This document shows, one piece after another, positions 53,319 through 62,016 of a stretch of DNA of 64,000 nt. The notes beneath the pieces are model-generated. The model saw only the letters and a list, made by a program, of their open reading frames with translations, was not told the origin of the DNA and did no database searches. The translations under genes were made by a program, and so were the position numbers. This stretch comes from Funiculus sociatus GB2-C1. GTDB taxonomy: Bacteria; Cyanobacteriota; Cyanobacteriia; Cyanobacteriales; FACHB-T130. The stretch's first letter is position 1, and each line of letters opens with the position of its first letter. Location of the stretch: the NCBI RefSeq assembly GCF_039962115.1, contig NZ_JAMPKJ010000001.1, positions 228,940 to 292,939 of the forward strand. The letters run 5' to 3'.

Positions 53319-53855
53319 TCAAAACTTTATTAACTCCACAGCATCCCGTCCATCACTATCTTGCAGGTAAACCTTAACCTGTTCTTCCTTTGACGTTGGC
53401 AGTTTCTTACCAGTAAAATCCGGATGAATCGGCAACTCCCGATGTCCCCTATCCACCAGAACCGCTAACCAAATCGCCGCTGGTCTACCATAATCATTAA
53501 CCGCATTCAAAGCAGCGCGGACGGTGCGCCCCTTATATATGACATCATCTACCAGCACCACCGTCTTACCCGATAGATCGAAAGGAATGTCAGTTTTCGC
53601 AGGCGTTCGGATGCCAATTTGATCCAAGTCATCCCGATAGAACGTAATATCCAAAGCCCCCACCGGAACTTCAACTTGTTCGAGTGCTTCTATCTGACGC
53701 GCCAACATCTGGGCTAATGCTACGCCTTTAGTGTAAATGCCTACTAGCACTAGCTCAGACAAGTCTCGTGACTTTTCCACCACCTGAGAGGCTACGCGGT
53801 TAAGGGTACGACGGATTTCGTCGCAAGAGAGAATTTCTACAACTTCGGAAGACAT
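53319..53855 (-). CDS. pyrR: PyrR bifunctional pyrimidine regulator / uracil phosphoribosyltransferase
   Basis: A 178-residue protein. The PRPP-binding loop is [18 protein letters not shown] and the PyrR block [17 protein letters not shown] is intact, as is the N-terminal [20 protein letters not shown]. In Bacillus, PyrR binds pyr mRNA and salvages uracil. In cyanobacteria only the phosphoribosyltransferase is certain, and no pyr gene or attenuator is next to it here. It is the first of a possible minus-strand run with fni (78-base gap). Confidence 0.94.
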   Translation of the reverse strand: MSSEVVEILSCDEIRRTLNRVASQVVEKSRDLSELVLVGIYTKGVALAQMLARQIEALEQVEVPVGALDITFYRDDLDQIGIRTPAKTDIPFDLSGKTVVLVDDVIYKGRTVRAALNAVNDYGRPAAIWLAVLVDRGHRELPIHPDFTGKKLPTSKEEQVKVYLQDSDGRDAVELIKF

Positions 53856-53970
53856 ATTAAATCTACGGATTTAGTAGGGCATCTGAATCATAATCGTTGT
53901 AGTTTAATTGAAAAAGCCGTTCTATTAAACTTATTTGTTTAGAAGCGGTCGCCTCGTTTTCTTAAAACTA

Positions 53971-53994
53971 GCTGTGCGGCGGTCGCCGCACAGC
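53971..53994 (-). terminator. GC-rich hairpin after the peptidoglycan-binding gene
   Basis: GCTGTGCGGC (53971-53980) and GCCGCACAGC (53985-53994) form a perfect 10-bp stem with loop GGTC, seven bases past the stop at 54002. The neighbouring GCGGTCGCCTC (53945) echoes the palindrome at 50122. Confidence 0.6.
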
Positions 53995-54001
53995 AGAAGA
54001 A

Positions 54002-54619
54002 TTAGTCAGCTGCAAGCGCTGATTTGGTACTCTGTCCTACCACTCCGTCAGCATATAGCCCATTGGCTTGTTGAAATCTTTTCACAGAGGATTCTGTTAA
54101 CGAACCAAAGTAGCCAGTAATCGGCCCGTTGTAGTAGCCTCTGCTTCTCAAAACTTGCTGAAGCGTAGTTACACCAGAACCGTTGCTTCCACGTCGTAAG
54201 GTGCTGCGACCAAAACCACCACCAGTTATAGGACTTTCACCACCACGACCTTCTAGTGCGGCTAAAGTTCTAGAGCCAGCTATGCCATCTGCTATTAGTC
54301 CATTGGATCGCTGAAATCTTATCACAGCTGCCTTAGTCAGATCGCCATAATATCCAGTGACTGGGCCATTATAATAGCCTGCGATTTGGAGATTTCTTTG
54401 CAGGGTGGCTACTTGAGAGCCGCTATTGCCTCTCCCAAGTGCCAGCGCATTACCAGCTGTACCCACAACGGCTAAGGTGAGGGCAAGGGATAGCAAGCGA
54501 AAACTTGCTTTTTTAGGGAAGTTTTTCCAATTCAGTCCTGGGAATAATTTAACTTCAGCAGGATGTGATTGAGAATATTCGTAGGCGGTGGATAGATGAA
54601 GGTATGCAAGAGTTTCCAT
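54002..54619 (-). CDS. Exported peptidoglycan-binding protein with two PG_binding_1 domains
   Basis: A 205-residue protein. The N-terminus METLAYLHLSTAYEYSQ precedes a hydrophobic segment at about 40-60 (FRLLSLALTLAVVGTAGNAL) that acts as a signal or anchor. Two PG_binding_1 units follow (about 62-120 and 138-203), each with GSQVATLQ or GSGVTTLQ, a GYYNGPxTGYxG turn, a KRFQ or IRFQ helix and DG-x-G-x-x-T. A short Gly-rich linker separates them. No catalytic domain is present. The units are closer to each other than to those of the protein at 7213. Confidence 0.88.
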   Translation of the reverse strand: METLAYLHLSTAYEYSQSHPAEVKLFPGLNWKNFPKKASFRLLSLALTLAVVGTAGNALALGRGNSGSQVATLQRNLQIAGYYNGPVTGYYGDLTKAAVIRFQRSNGLIADGIAGSRTLAALEGRGGESPITGGGFGRSTLRRGSNGSGVTTLQQVLRSRGYYNGPITGYFGSLTESSVKRFQQANGLYADGVVGQSTKSALAAD

Positions 54620-54693
54620 AGTTTTAGTGCAAAATTTTTACAGAAAGTTAAAAAGTAAATACACCCAGTTGGATTTTGAATAGGCTCCATTTC

Positions 54694-54711
54694 CCTAGAA
54701 GGAATTCTAGG
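54694..54711. promoter_or_regulatory. Palindrome upstream of the peptidoglycan-binding gene
   Basis: CCTAGAA (54694-54700) and TTCTAGG (54705-54711) flank GGAA, about 75-92 bases before the start at 54619. It could be an operator or a leader hairpin. A second inverted pair TCGCCCG/CGGGCGA (54794-54800 with 54816-54822) lies nearer the cobD stop and may end that gene. Confidence 0.35.
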
Positions 54712-54853
54712 TTTACGAACCTGGAAGGCGATCTAAATCCATATCAGGGCTTGAAACTATATCCAATCTATGCTGTTGACTACTTAAGTACCATCGCCCG
54801 ATGGATTCACCCAAACGGGCGATCGCATAAAAATAATGATGATGCCTGGTGAT

Positions 54854-55831
54854 TTATACGGACAGTATTATTAGGGTAGCGATCGCTATTCCTAGCCAAA
54901 TCAGAAAGCAATACCGCGTTAGCTGCAATGCTCGATGAATTTCTACTGAAGTAATCGGGTTAATCCCATCTCCCAGTAGGGGTTTGTGTTTAGCAACGCC
55001 GCGATACCAGTTTGTTCCTCCTACTTGGACTCCCAAAACTGCGGCATAGGCGCACTCACTCCAACCAGAATTAGGACTAGGATCTTTAATAGCATCCCTC
55101 TGGCACACGCTCCAAACATACCCCGGCTTTCGGGATATTAAAGCTAAAGTAATTACAGTTAATCGGCAAGGCAACCAAGTAAGAATATCTTCTAATTTGG
55201 CACTAAACCAGCCCAAATCTGTGTAGGGTGCTTCCTTGTAACCAACCATAGAATCAAGGGTACTGGCAGCTTTGTAGGCAAGGGCCAGGGGAACAGCTTC
55301 CACATGGGGTAAAAATGCTCCGACAATGGCATAAAAAAGTGGTGCCATTACTCCATCGGTGGCGTTTTCTGTTATGGTTTCCAAAACAGCGCGGAGGATT
55401 TCTGATTCTGATAAATTTTCAGTATCGCGTCCTACATATTGACTCAATTTGGAACGCGCAGTGATAATATCGCCTGAATTTAGAGGTTGCAATACATCTT
55501 CAGCTGCGGCTCGCAAACTGCGACCAGCGAAACAACTGGCAAGTAAAATACTCTCTAGAGCAATTCCGATAAAAAGATGTAGCGAGTGCGCGGCTTGAAC
55601 AATTAACCACCCTACAAAGTAGCTGCCTAAATTTAGCCCGATTGCGAGAATAATTCCCGCCCATCGCAGTGCGAGGGGATGCTGCCATATTTTGAAGACT
55701 ATTTGGGTATAGCGAGAAATTATCCAGCCCATGACTCGTACTGGATGAGGCCATCCCCAAGGATCGCCGATGATGTAATCAATACTGGCAGCGATCGCTA
55801 AAACAACAAACAGCGATGGGTCAGCAGTCAT
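54854..55831 (-). CDS. cbiB: Adenosylcobinamide-phosphate synthase (CbiB/CobD)
   Basis: A 325-residue integral membrane enzyme of cobalamin (pseudocobalamin in many cyanobacteria) synthesis that attaches the aminopropanol or ethanolamine-type arm to adenosylcobyric acid. Family blocks are DYIIGDPWGWPHPVRVMGW, SLRAAAEDVLQPLNSGDI, LSQYVGRDTENLSESEI, ETITENATDGVMAPLFYA, KAASTLDSMVGYK, DLGWFSAKLEDILTWLP and SPNSGWSECAYAAVLGVQVG. There is no cobalamin riboswitch in the 53-base gap upstream. The Rrf2 gene precedes it on the same strand and may be co-transcribed. Confidence 0.95.
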   Translation of the reverse strand: MTADPSLFVVLAIAASIDYIIGDPWGWPHPVRVMGWIISRYTQIVFKIWQHPLALRWAGIILAIGLNLGSYFVGWLIVQAAHSLHLFIGIALESILLASCFAGRSLRAAAEDVLQPLNSGDIITARSKLSQYVGRDTENLSESEILRAVLETITENATDGVMAPLFYAIVGAFLPHVEAVPLALAYKAASTLDSMVGYKEAPYTDLGWFSAKLEDILTWLPCRLTVITLALISRKPGYVWSVCQRDAIKDPSPNSGWSECAYAAVLGVQVGGTNWYRGVAKHKPLLGDGINPITSVEIHRALQLTRYCFLIWLGIAIATLIILSV

Positions 55832-55884
55832 TGGTTCCTAGTTTCTAGTCTCCAATTTATTTAAGAATGACTAATGACTAATGA

Positions 55885-56328
55885 CTAAACAACAAAACTG
55901 GTTTCTTCCCCTTGGGCTGCTTGCCAGCTACGAGCGTCATAGTATAAGTCTGCCAATGTAATACTGTACAACGCTTCTTTAAGTTTTTGGTGCAATCTGT
56001 GCCAAAGAGTAAATGTTACCCAATCTTCCGCAAGCTCTGCGTCTGGAGTGTGACGAGGTAGCGGTTCAATTGTTTCGCCTACTGCTTCTAATATTTGTCC
56101 GAGAGAAATTTTTGCAGGTTCGCGGGACAGTTGATATCCCCCATGAGCGCCTCGAACTGAGTTGACTAAACCAGCTCGTCGCAATTCTATCAACAATTTT
56201 TCCAGATAGGGTGCGGGGAGGTCTTGCCGATGCGCGATCGCTTTTACTGAAGTCGGTCTATACCCTGGTTGTAAACTTAAATCCAGCAGTGCCTTTACAC
56301 TGTAGTGTCCGCGAGTTGTCAGCTTCAT
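55885..56328 (-). CDS. Rrf2-family transcriptional regulator lacking cysteine
   Basis: A 147-residue winged-helix regulator. MKLTTRGHYSVKALLDL is the family N-terminus. The recognition region is LPAPYLEKLLIELRRAGLVN, and the wing is SVRGAHGGYQLSREP. The C-terminal part LGQILEAVGETIEPLPR is intact. IscR-type members bind Fe-S through three Cys near residues 90-105, but this protein has no Cys at all, so it must sense something else or be constitutive. It lies 53 bases upstream of cbiB on the same strand. A TGACTAA-type repeat fills the gap. Confidence 0.92.
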   Translation of the reverse strand: MKLTTRGHYSVKALLDLSLQPGYRPTSVKAIAHRQDLPAPYLEKLLIELRRAGLVNSVRGAHGGYQLSREPAKISLGQILEAVGETIEPLPRHTPDAELAEDWVTFTLWHRLHQKLKEALYSITLADLYYDARSWQAAQGEETSFVV

Positions 56329-56707
56329 ACTGGTAAAAAGGGTATTGGGAAAAAATGATTGGGGATAATGACTTGGAAATTAACACTTGCCATTCCCCAT
56401 TCCCCGTCCCCCATTCCCGGTTCCCCTACATCCTACACTCTTTAATCTTTTTTCACATTGATGCTTTCAAAGGAACAACCATCATGGACTTACCTGAGTT
56501 GTTCACAAGGTACAGATATTTATACTTATTCAACAGTCTGATAAAAAAAGTTCTCCTTTAAGGAATACAAATATATTGAATTAATAAAGCGATATCTGTA
56601 TGATATAGTTTTATGAGCTGATATAAAGCTAAGGTTTTTTATTCTTAGCTACTGTCAAGCTAAAGCACCATGCCCGCCCTCTATTACTTACTTCTCGTTG
56701 CAAGTTG
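56329..56707. other. 379-base divergent intergenic region
   Basis: It lies between the Rrf2 gene (minus) and cyAbrB (plus). It holds a short C-rich stretch of degenerate CCCCATT/CCCGTTC heptamers (about 56393-56425) and AT-rich sequence thereafter. No open frame is convincing. The cyAbrB promoter should be in the last 150 bases. Confidence 0.5.
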
Positions 56708-57121
56708 ATGAATAAAAAGAAAAAAATCGAAACTCTAACTGGTGAGACGCTAGTCAAGAAAGTTAAAGAGTTAGAAAACCTCAGCAAAGAAGAAAAGGCA
56801 AGAGCCTGCGGCTACTACACCGTTACAAAAAGCGGCGTAGAGCGAGTAAATATGATGAAGTTCTTGAATGCCCTCATTGATGCGGAAGGGATTGAGTTAG
56901 ACGGCAAACAAAACGGCAATGGACGAGGAGGCCGCAGTGCCAGCTATAGAATCAGCGTCCAGTCTAACGGTAATTTGCTGATAGGCTCTGCTTACACTAA
57001 ACAGATGGGTCTCCAATCTGGGGATGAGTTTGAAATATCTCTGGGACGGAAACATATTCATCTGCGACAACTTGACCGGGAAGAAGGAGACTTAGACGAA
57101 GAATTAGAAGAGGCATCCTGA
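56708..57121 (+). CDS. cyAbrB-type transcriptional regulator
   Basis: A 137-residue member of the cyanobacterial AbrB (cyAbrB) family, whose two usual members adjust nitrogen, carbon and stress gene expression. Start is ATG 56708; the TTG directly before it would add one Met. N-terminal LTGETLVKKVKELENLSKEE and ARACGYYTVTKSGVERVN are family-specific. The C-terminal SpoVT/AbrB-like domain is YRISVQSNGNLLIGSAYTKQMG then DEFEISLGRKHIHLRQL. Whether it is cyAbrB1 or cyAbrB2 I cannot say. It is monocistronic. Confidence 0.9.
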   Translation: MNKKKKIETLTGETLVKKVKELENLSKEEKARACGYYTVTKSGVERVNMMKFLNALIDAEGIELDGKQNGNGRGGRSASYRISVQSNGNLLIGSAYTKQMGLQSGDEFEISLGRKHIHLRQLDREEGDLDEELEEAS

Positions 57122-57163
57122 TTCACGGAGTCGTTAGTCATTAGTAAAAACGCCTGACGAATG

Positions 57164-57189
57164 TAGAGACGTTGTATGCAACGTCTCTA
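57164..57189. terminator. Hairpin after cyAbrB
   Basis: TAGAGACGTTG (57164-57174) pairs with CAACGTCTCTA (57179-57189), loop TATG. It is a common type of dispersed cyanobacterial palindrome and lies 42 bases after the cyAbrB stop. Confidence 0.55.
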
Positions 57190-57298
57190 TACCCGGTTAA
57201 GGCAATATGTAAATTGGCTTTTGCAGGAGATGCGGTGGGAGCGGCCTGCAAAAGCTAGTTATTCGTTATCAGTCGCAACTTCATGACTAATAATTAAC

Positions 57299-59245
57299 TT
57301 AAGCAGTTTTCTTGAGCGGCGGTAAATTTAACTCTTTCGGCAGTGTCACAGGGAGATAGCGACGCAATGTTTTGCGAGTAGCGGCGACACTGCACGCCAA
57401 AGCAATTCCATCTTTTTCCAAGACACCTAATACATGATGAGGATTATCCGGGTCAACAACTGGTAACTGGTGGAGTCCCCGCGCCGCCATCCGGTCTAAG
57501 GCATCAGCCACAGGTTCATCAGGAGTTGCATAGAGAATTTCAGTTGTGCAGATATCAACAATCGACTGATAAGCCAAATCGTCGGTCAAATTGGTAGAGA
57601 CGCTGCTTAAAACGCTGGTTTGAGCTGAGGAAATTACAGGCGATCGCGCTACAGACATCGCTCGATTAATATCCTGTAAAGTGACAATACCAATTAACTG
57701 CTGGGTGTCGTCAATCACTAAAGCACTACGAGAACGACTATTAGTTAAAGCCAAACCTGCCTCTAAAACTGAAGAAGAAGCAGCCAGCATCAAACAGGGT
57801 GTTTGCATTGCTTCTGCAACTGGCAATGAAGTTAAGATTTCCTGTTGATAAAGGTCTTTTTCCACATTAATATCCAGCTGCTGGATGTTTTGACCTTTGG
57901 TTGGCGCTGGCTTGAGTCGATCCACCAACCAGACACTTAAGCCGACTGCTGCCATCAGCGGCAAAACAATCCGGTAGTCCCGCGTTAGCTCAAACAGTAG
58001 CAGAATCGATGTCAGGGGCGCTCTGACACTGCCTGCAAGGACTGCTGCCATCCCCACCATTGCATAAGCAGGTGGGGCGGCAATGTGGGCGGATGCAGGC
58101 GCTAACACTGCTGCCAAAATTTTGCCGTAAGCTGCCCCCACCGAGGCACCCAGGAACATCGCCGGGGCAAAGATGCCGCCCACCAAACCACTACCCACGC
58201 TAATCGCTGTCAGCACTAGCTTAAATACCAGCAGAGTAAGCAGTAACCCCAAAGAAAAATCAACATCCTGAAGCATGGCGGCAATGGTTTCATAGCCGAT
58301 GCCGAGAATTTGCGGTAGATGTAAAGCCACTAAGCCGAGACTTGCACCGCCAATTACCGGACAAAGCGATCGCGGCACCCTTTGCATCCATTCAAAACCG
58401 ACAATTTGCCCGCGAAAGAAACGCCGCGACAGTTGAATTGACTGGGTGTAAGCTAGCGATACCAAACTCGCTAATATACCCAGTCCCATATAAAGAGGTA
58501 ATTCTAGGGGACTGCGGACTTCATATACTGGCAAAGTGAAAGCTGCTTGACCGCCCAATCCAATCTGAGCAATCAAAGATGACACAACTGCTGCTAGCAA
58601 CACCACGCTGACTGCTGAAGTGGCGAAAGTCGTTCCCAGCACCACTTCTAAGGCAAAAAATACCCCAGCAATCGGTGCATTAAATCCAGCCGCAACACCA
58701 GCAGCTGCCCCTGCACCCAAGAGTAACTGCTGCCTCTCTCTGGAAACTTGCAGCACTTGACCCAACAGCATCCCAAAATTAGCACCAATCTCCGCGCTAG
58801 GCCCTTCCGGCCCCAACGAGGCTCCCGTACCCAAGGAAACAGCAGCTGCGACCATCTTCGTAACTGGTCGCAGGGGTAACACTTCTTTCGCGCCTTGTGT
58901 AGCAGCAATTAGTGAGGAAATGTTGGGGCCAAAGTCAGGCCAAGCAAGCCGCATTAATCCAACAATTAATCCGCCAATTGTAGGAACGCAAGCTAGAGTC
59001 CACGCACCCCAGCCGGAGATTAAGCCCATCAAATTCTCCAGCATCAAGCTGTGAATCAGATGTATTAAGTAGTGAAATGTAACTACACCCATTCCTGTAC
59101 CTGTGCCAATTAAGACAGCCAGGAGGAGAACCACCGTTTCCGGTGAGGGTTGGATGTGGTTGATAACGTGAGTAACGCGGGACGCAGGGGACGCAGGTGC
59201 GGATGATTCCGGCAGCAGGACATCTGACGAAGTAGTGGCGGTCAT
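57299..59245 (-). CDS. ClC-family chloride channel/antiporter with two CBS domains
   Basis: A 648-residue membrane protein. The ClC core (about 35-440) has the gating Glu147 in SLGPEGPSAEIG, the SGLVGGIFAPAMFLGAS block, and GFNAPIAGVFFALEV. Where E. coli ClC has GSGIP, this protein reads G-P-N-I-S (106-110), with Pro at the selectivity Ser. Two CBS domains fill about 480-625 (MQTPCLMLAASSSVLEAGLA; TEILYATPDEPVADALDRMA), probably binding adenine nucleotides. Anion choice (chloride or nitrate) and channel versus exchanger mode are open. It is monocistronic. Confidence 0.92.
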   Translation of the reverse strand: MTATTSSDVLLPESSAPASPASRVTHVINHIQPSPETVVLLLAVLIGTGTGMGVVTFHYLIHLIHSLMLENLMGLISGWGAWTLACVPTIGGLIVGLMRLAWPDFGPNISSLIAATQGAKEVLPLRPVTKMVAAAVSLGTGASLGPEGPSAEIGANFGMLLGQVLQVSRERQQLLLGAGAAAGVAAGFNAPIAGVFFALEVVLGTTFATSAVSVVLLAAVVSSLIAQIGLGGQAAFTLPVYEVRSPLELPLYMGLGILASLVSLAYTQSIQLSRRFFRGQIVGFEWMQRVPRSLCPVIGGASLGLVALHLPQILGIGYETIAAMLQDVDFSLGLLLTLLVFKLVLTAISVGSGLVGGIFAPAMFLGASVGAAYGKILAAVLAPASAHIAAPPAYAMVGMAAVLAGSVRAPLTSILLLFELTRDYRIVLPLMAAVGLSVWLVDRLKPAPTKGQNIQQLDINVEKDLYQQEILTSLPVAEAMQTPCLMLAASSSVLEAGLALTNSRSRSALVIDDTQQLIGIVTLQDINRAMSVARSPVISSAQTSVLSSVSTNLTDDLAYQSIVDICTTEILYATPDEPVADALDRMAARGLHQLPVVDPDNPHHVLGVLEKDGIALACSVAATRKTLRRYLPVTLPKELNLPPLKKTA

Positions 59246-59401
59246 TGAGGAGGTTTGGGAGTAAAAATGAGAAGAAGCTTAATTTTTATTTATAAATCTC
59301 ATTCTAACCGCGAGTTATCAGCTATAAGCTATAAGCTATAAGGTTTTTATTGAAAATGGGAATTGGTTTATTTTAAGGTGCGTAAATATACTCACAGGCT
59401 T

Positions 59402-59444
59402 AAAGAAGCCTGCGAAGGCAGGCTTCTTTTGCGTAGCCGCGACT
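59402..59444 (-). terminator. Hairpin terminator, also repeat family D copy 2
   Basis: AAAGAAGCCTGC (59402-59413) and GCAGGCTTCTTT (59418-59429) form a perfect 12-bp stem with a four-base loop. TGCGTAGCCGCGA next to it matches the flank of the hairpin at 43154. On the minus strand it begins 16 bases after the stop at 59445. Confidence 0.7.
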
Positions 59445-61064
59445 CTAGTCGTTAGGCTTCTTTGTAATTAACAGCCAACCCTCTGCCTTGTTAATCGATT
59501 TCACACCCTGGAATTTCAGCTTGTCAAAGGTGGGTTGGTCAACTAATAAATAAGGTGAAGGTGCTGTTTTCCAAAGTTGTTTGAGTTGTTCTGGTGTATT
59601 GGGGATGACTTGGCGATCGCTATAAAAATTCAGAGAAGGACGTTCATCGGGAAAAGATGTATAAATCTTTTCCCCGATAGGAGTGCCGCGCTTAACTATG
59701 GCAGCAACGGGTTTAACAGGATATTGTTCTGCCAACTCCCAAACCCAGTGAGAGGATGTCATAAATATCGTCAGCGTCACATAGGTTCCCCAAAACAAAA
59801 TTGCGATGAATTGCAGATTTCTTCGGGACACTAAAAATGCTGCTACAAGTAAAGTCATAGCAGCAGATGCCAGCACCAGTGACAAATGCCAGTCTAGTTT
59901 GGGAGCGAAAACCGCAAAATAAATACTCCCAACAATAGCAACTAAACCCATCACTGTTAAACAAGGTGTCCAAAAGCGGGGATAAGATTGACTGCTGGGC
60001 CAGTACCAAACTTCAGCTAGTTTTGCACCACAGAATAAAGCTAATGCTGGGTAAATTGGCAACACATACCAGGGAAGTTTGGTTCCCATCACCGAGATGG
60101 CAACTAAATAAACACCACCCCATATCAATGCTAATTTTGCCCAGCTTGAAGTGCGATTTTCCCAGGCGAGGCGAACCCCTTGGGGAAAGAAGAGTAACCA
60201 AGGCCATGCGTATTTTAAAATTTCCAGCAAGTAGTACCAGGGAGGCCCAGCATGATTCTCGACTGGTATCCAAATCCGCTGCAATGATTGATTGAAAATG
60301 CCGATGTTGATAAACATCTGCTGGTAGCGCCACAGTTGGGCAGCATACCAAGCGGCAACTGGCGCACTGCCAAGCAGCAAACCGCCCCAGAGATAGGGAG
60401 AGGTGAGCAGTCTAGGAGTATCCCAAGCCAAAAATATTAACGCGATCGCGCCCAGCAATAATCCCAGAATGCCTTTAGTCAGGCAAATCAGCCCAAACCC
60501 CACTCCGGCACCCAGTGCATAGCGCAAGTCTCGACGACTTCGCAACACGCACCACATCATAAACATCAAAAAGCACAACACCGCCCCATCCAACATCGCC
60601 AGTCGCCCATGACGCACCACTGGTACTAAAGTTAGATAAGTCAAAGCTGAGAAAAGAGCTGGAATGCGTTGCCGAAATAATTCCCGACCAATTCCATACA
60701 GCAGTGGCACTGAGAAGGCTGTTAGCATTGCCCCAGGCAAGCGCGATGTCCACTCATTGATACCGCCAACCTTGTAAGCTCCGGCAATTAGCAGATGCAC
60801 CAGAGGCGGCTTATTTAGATATTCTGTACCAGATAGCGTCGGATAAAGCCATCGCCATGAGCCTGCTGGTGCCTGCAAAATTTCACGCGCAACCTGAGCA
60901 ACTGTACCCTCATCCCAATCTCGCAAAGGTAGTCCGCCCAAATTAATCCCAAACAAGACAATAGCCGCTAGGAGCAACCCCAAAACCCAAAGCCACTCAA
61001 CCCATCTGTCAGCTCCAATAATCTTGTTTTTTGAACGGCCCCAAGCAAAAGTTTGACGATCCAT
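59445..61064 (-). CDS. GT39/ArnT-like polyprenyl-phosphate-sugar glycosyltransferase
   Basis: A 539-residue polytopic membrane glycosyltransferase. I start at ATG 61064. The extracytoplasmic catalytic motif RDWDEGTVAQVARE is near residue 55, with the family Asp-Glu after the first span (WVLGLLLAAIVLFGINL). YLNKPPLVHLLIAGAYKVGG follows, then a series of about eleven spans, then a soluble C-terminal domain (about 445-539). The family transfers a sugar from a lipid phosphate to lipid A, lipid or protein; the acceptor is not known. It is transcribed alone. Confidence 0.88.
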   Translation of the reverse strand: MDRQTFAWGRSKNKIIGADRWVEWLWVLGLLLAAIVLFGINLGGLPLRDWDEGTVAQVAREILQAPAGSWRWLYPTLSGTEYLNKPPLVHLLIAGAYKVGGINEWTSRLPGAMLTAFSVPLLYGIGRELFRQRIPALFSALTYLTLVPVVRHGRLAMLDGAVLCFLMFMMWCVLRSRRDLRYALGAGVGFGLICLTKGILGLLLGAIALIFLAWDTPRLLTSPYLWGGLLLGSAPVAAWYAAQLWRYQQMFINIGIFNQSLQRIWIPVENHAGPPWYYLLEILKYAWPWLLFFPQGVRLAWENRTSSWAKLALIWGGVYLVAISVMGTKLPWYVLPIYPALALFCGAKLAEVWYWPSSQSYPRFWTPCLTVMGLVAIVGSIYFAVFAPKLDWHLSLVLASAAMTLLVAAFLVSRRNLQFIAILFWGTYVTLTIFMTSSHWVWELAEQYPVKPVAAIVKRGTPIGEKIYTSFPDERPSLNFYSDRQVIPNTPEQLKQLWKTAPSPYLLVDQPTFDKLKFQGVKSINKAEGWLLITKKPND

Positions 61065-61454
61065 ATTTAACAACGCTCGTGCTATCTAGCGGCAATCAGA
61101 AGCAACTTCCTGCGATCTAACTCTTTAAATCATCTGATGAGGATCGCCTATAGCAATTCCAGGGTTAGGTGCCATACATCTGTAGGGATATGGCATTGCC
61201 ATGTCCCTACCAACATGGACTGAACGTCAGAACCGCGATATATTCCACCCAACTGAGAAACGCTATAGTAAGTTTCCATCTACTATTAAAGGTTGCATAA
61301 ATCTATAAATAGAGCCGTATTTTCTATCTTAAAGCGGCGCGGCAAGACTTCTGTTAGGCATACAGCAATAATGTATGGAAATGCTATCGGGGAACTAAAT
61401 CATGTTTAATCTAGTCTAAATTATGCAAGAAAATCAACTTCACGAGGTTTGTAT
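61065..61454. other. 390-base divergent intergenic region
   Basis: It lies between the GT39 gene (minus) and the small exported protein (plus). Dispersed repeat A occupies 61151-61266. The rest is AT-rich, with a possible ribosome site GAGG at 61444 for the next gene. Confidence 0.5.
61151..61266 (-). repeat. Dispersed repeat A, copy 3 (inverted)
   Basis: Read on the minus strand it starts AGCGTTTCTCAGTTGGGTGG and has GCGGTTCTGACGTTCAGTCC, the palindromic core with one mismatch (GGGACATGGCAATGCCATATCCC), and CTAACCCTGGAATT at the end. It matches the copies at 9052 and 36244. Confidence 0.82.
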
Positions 61455-61733
61455 ATGGGTGCGAAACTATCAATTAGTCGTGCTGCTTTGGTAGCTGTTG
61501 TTTTGGGAACCACTTTGGGGGGAGGCTTTTGGGCTGGTCAAGCTACTACACAGCGTGAATATCAACCCCGGATGCGGTCTGCACTGGCAAATTTGAAAGA
61601 AGCTAAAACCCATTTGGAAAAAGCTTCTATCGATAAAGGAGGTCATCGGGCAGCAGCGCTACGTTTAACAAATCAGGCAATTACAGAAGTTAATAGAGGA
61701 ATTGAATACGACCAACAAAATCCTAGGCGCTAA
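61455..61733 (+). CDS. Small exported or membrane-anchored conserved protein
   Basis: A 92-residue protein. I start at ATG 61455, seven bases after GAGG; a TTG at 61449 is also in frame. Residues about 10-28 (AALVAVVLGTTLGGGFWAGQ) form a signal or anchor. The remaining helical part carries MRSALANLKEAKTHLEKAS, a KGGHR turn, and LTNQAITEVNRGIEYD. This KGGHR-type helical hairpin is a recurring small-protein pattern in proteobacteria and cyanobacteria, of unknown function. It is probably periplasmic. Confidence 0.68.
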   Translation: MGAKLSISRAALVAVVLGTTLGGGFWAGQATTQREYQPRMRSALANLKEAKTHLEKASIDKGGHRAAALRLTNQAITEVNRGIEYDQQNPRR

Positions 61734-61817
61734 AGTGCTAACTGTTTTTAAAGCGATTAGGGATATGAAATATAGCAATCCTATTTAAGTAAGTTGTGAA
61801 TGAGTATTCGCCCTGGT

Positions 61818-61846
61818 GTAGGGACACGGCACTGCCGTGTCCCTAC
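61818..61846. repeat. 29-bp palindrome related to the core of repeat A
   Basis: GTAGGGACACGGCA (61818-61831) and TGCCGTGTCCCTAC (61833-61846) are perfectly complementary around one base. It has the same plan as the repeat A core but CACGG instead of CATGG, and without the long flanks. Confidence 0.75.
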
Positions 61847-62016
61847 AGGGGTTCACGAATCATTTAAGATTGCTATAAAGGGGTGGGGAACTGGAAAAAA
61901 GCATAAATTGGGGGATGAAATCTCTGATTTAGCGGGGGTTCATCCCATTATTTATTTAGTTGAAAAATATAAAATTTACTGCTTTAACGGACGCAATCTG
62001 AACTAAGAGTTAATTA

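Noticed and set aside
54620..55884. Cobalamin riboswitch near cbiB
   Set aside because: The 53 bases before cbiB are too short and lack the B12-box; the region after it has only simple palindromes.
56355..56561. 68-residue open frame before cyAbrB
   Set aside because: The first part is a degenerate C-rich heptamer stretch; no family or ribosome site supports it.
61800..62006. 68-residue open frame starting MSIRPGVGTRHCRV
   Set aside because: Its first third is the GTAGGGACACGGCA palindrome translated; the rest matches no family and has no ribosome site.
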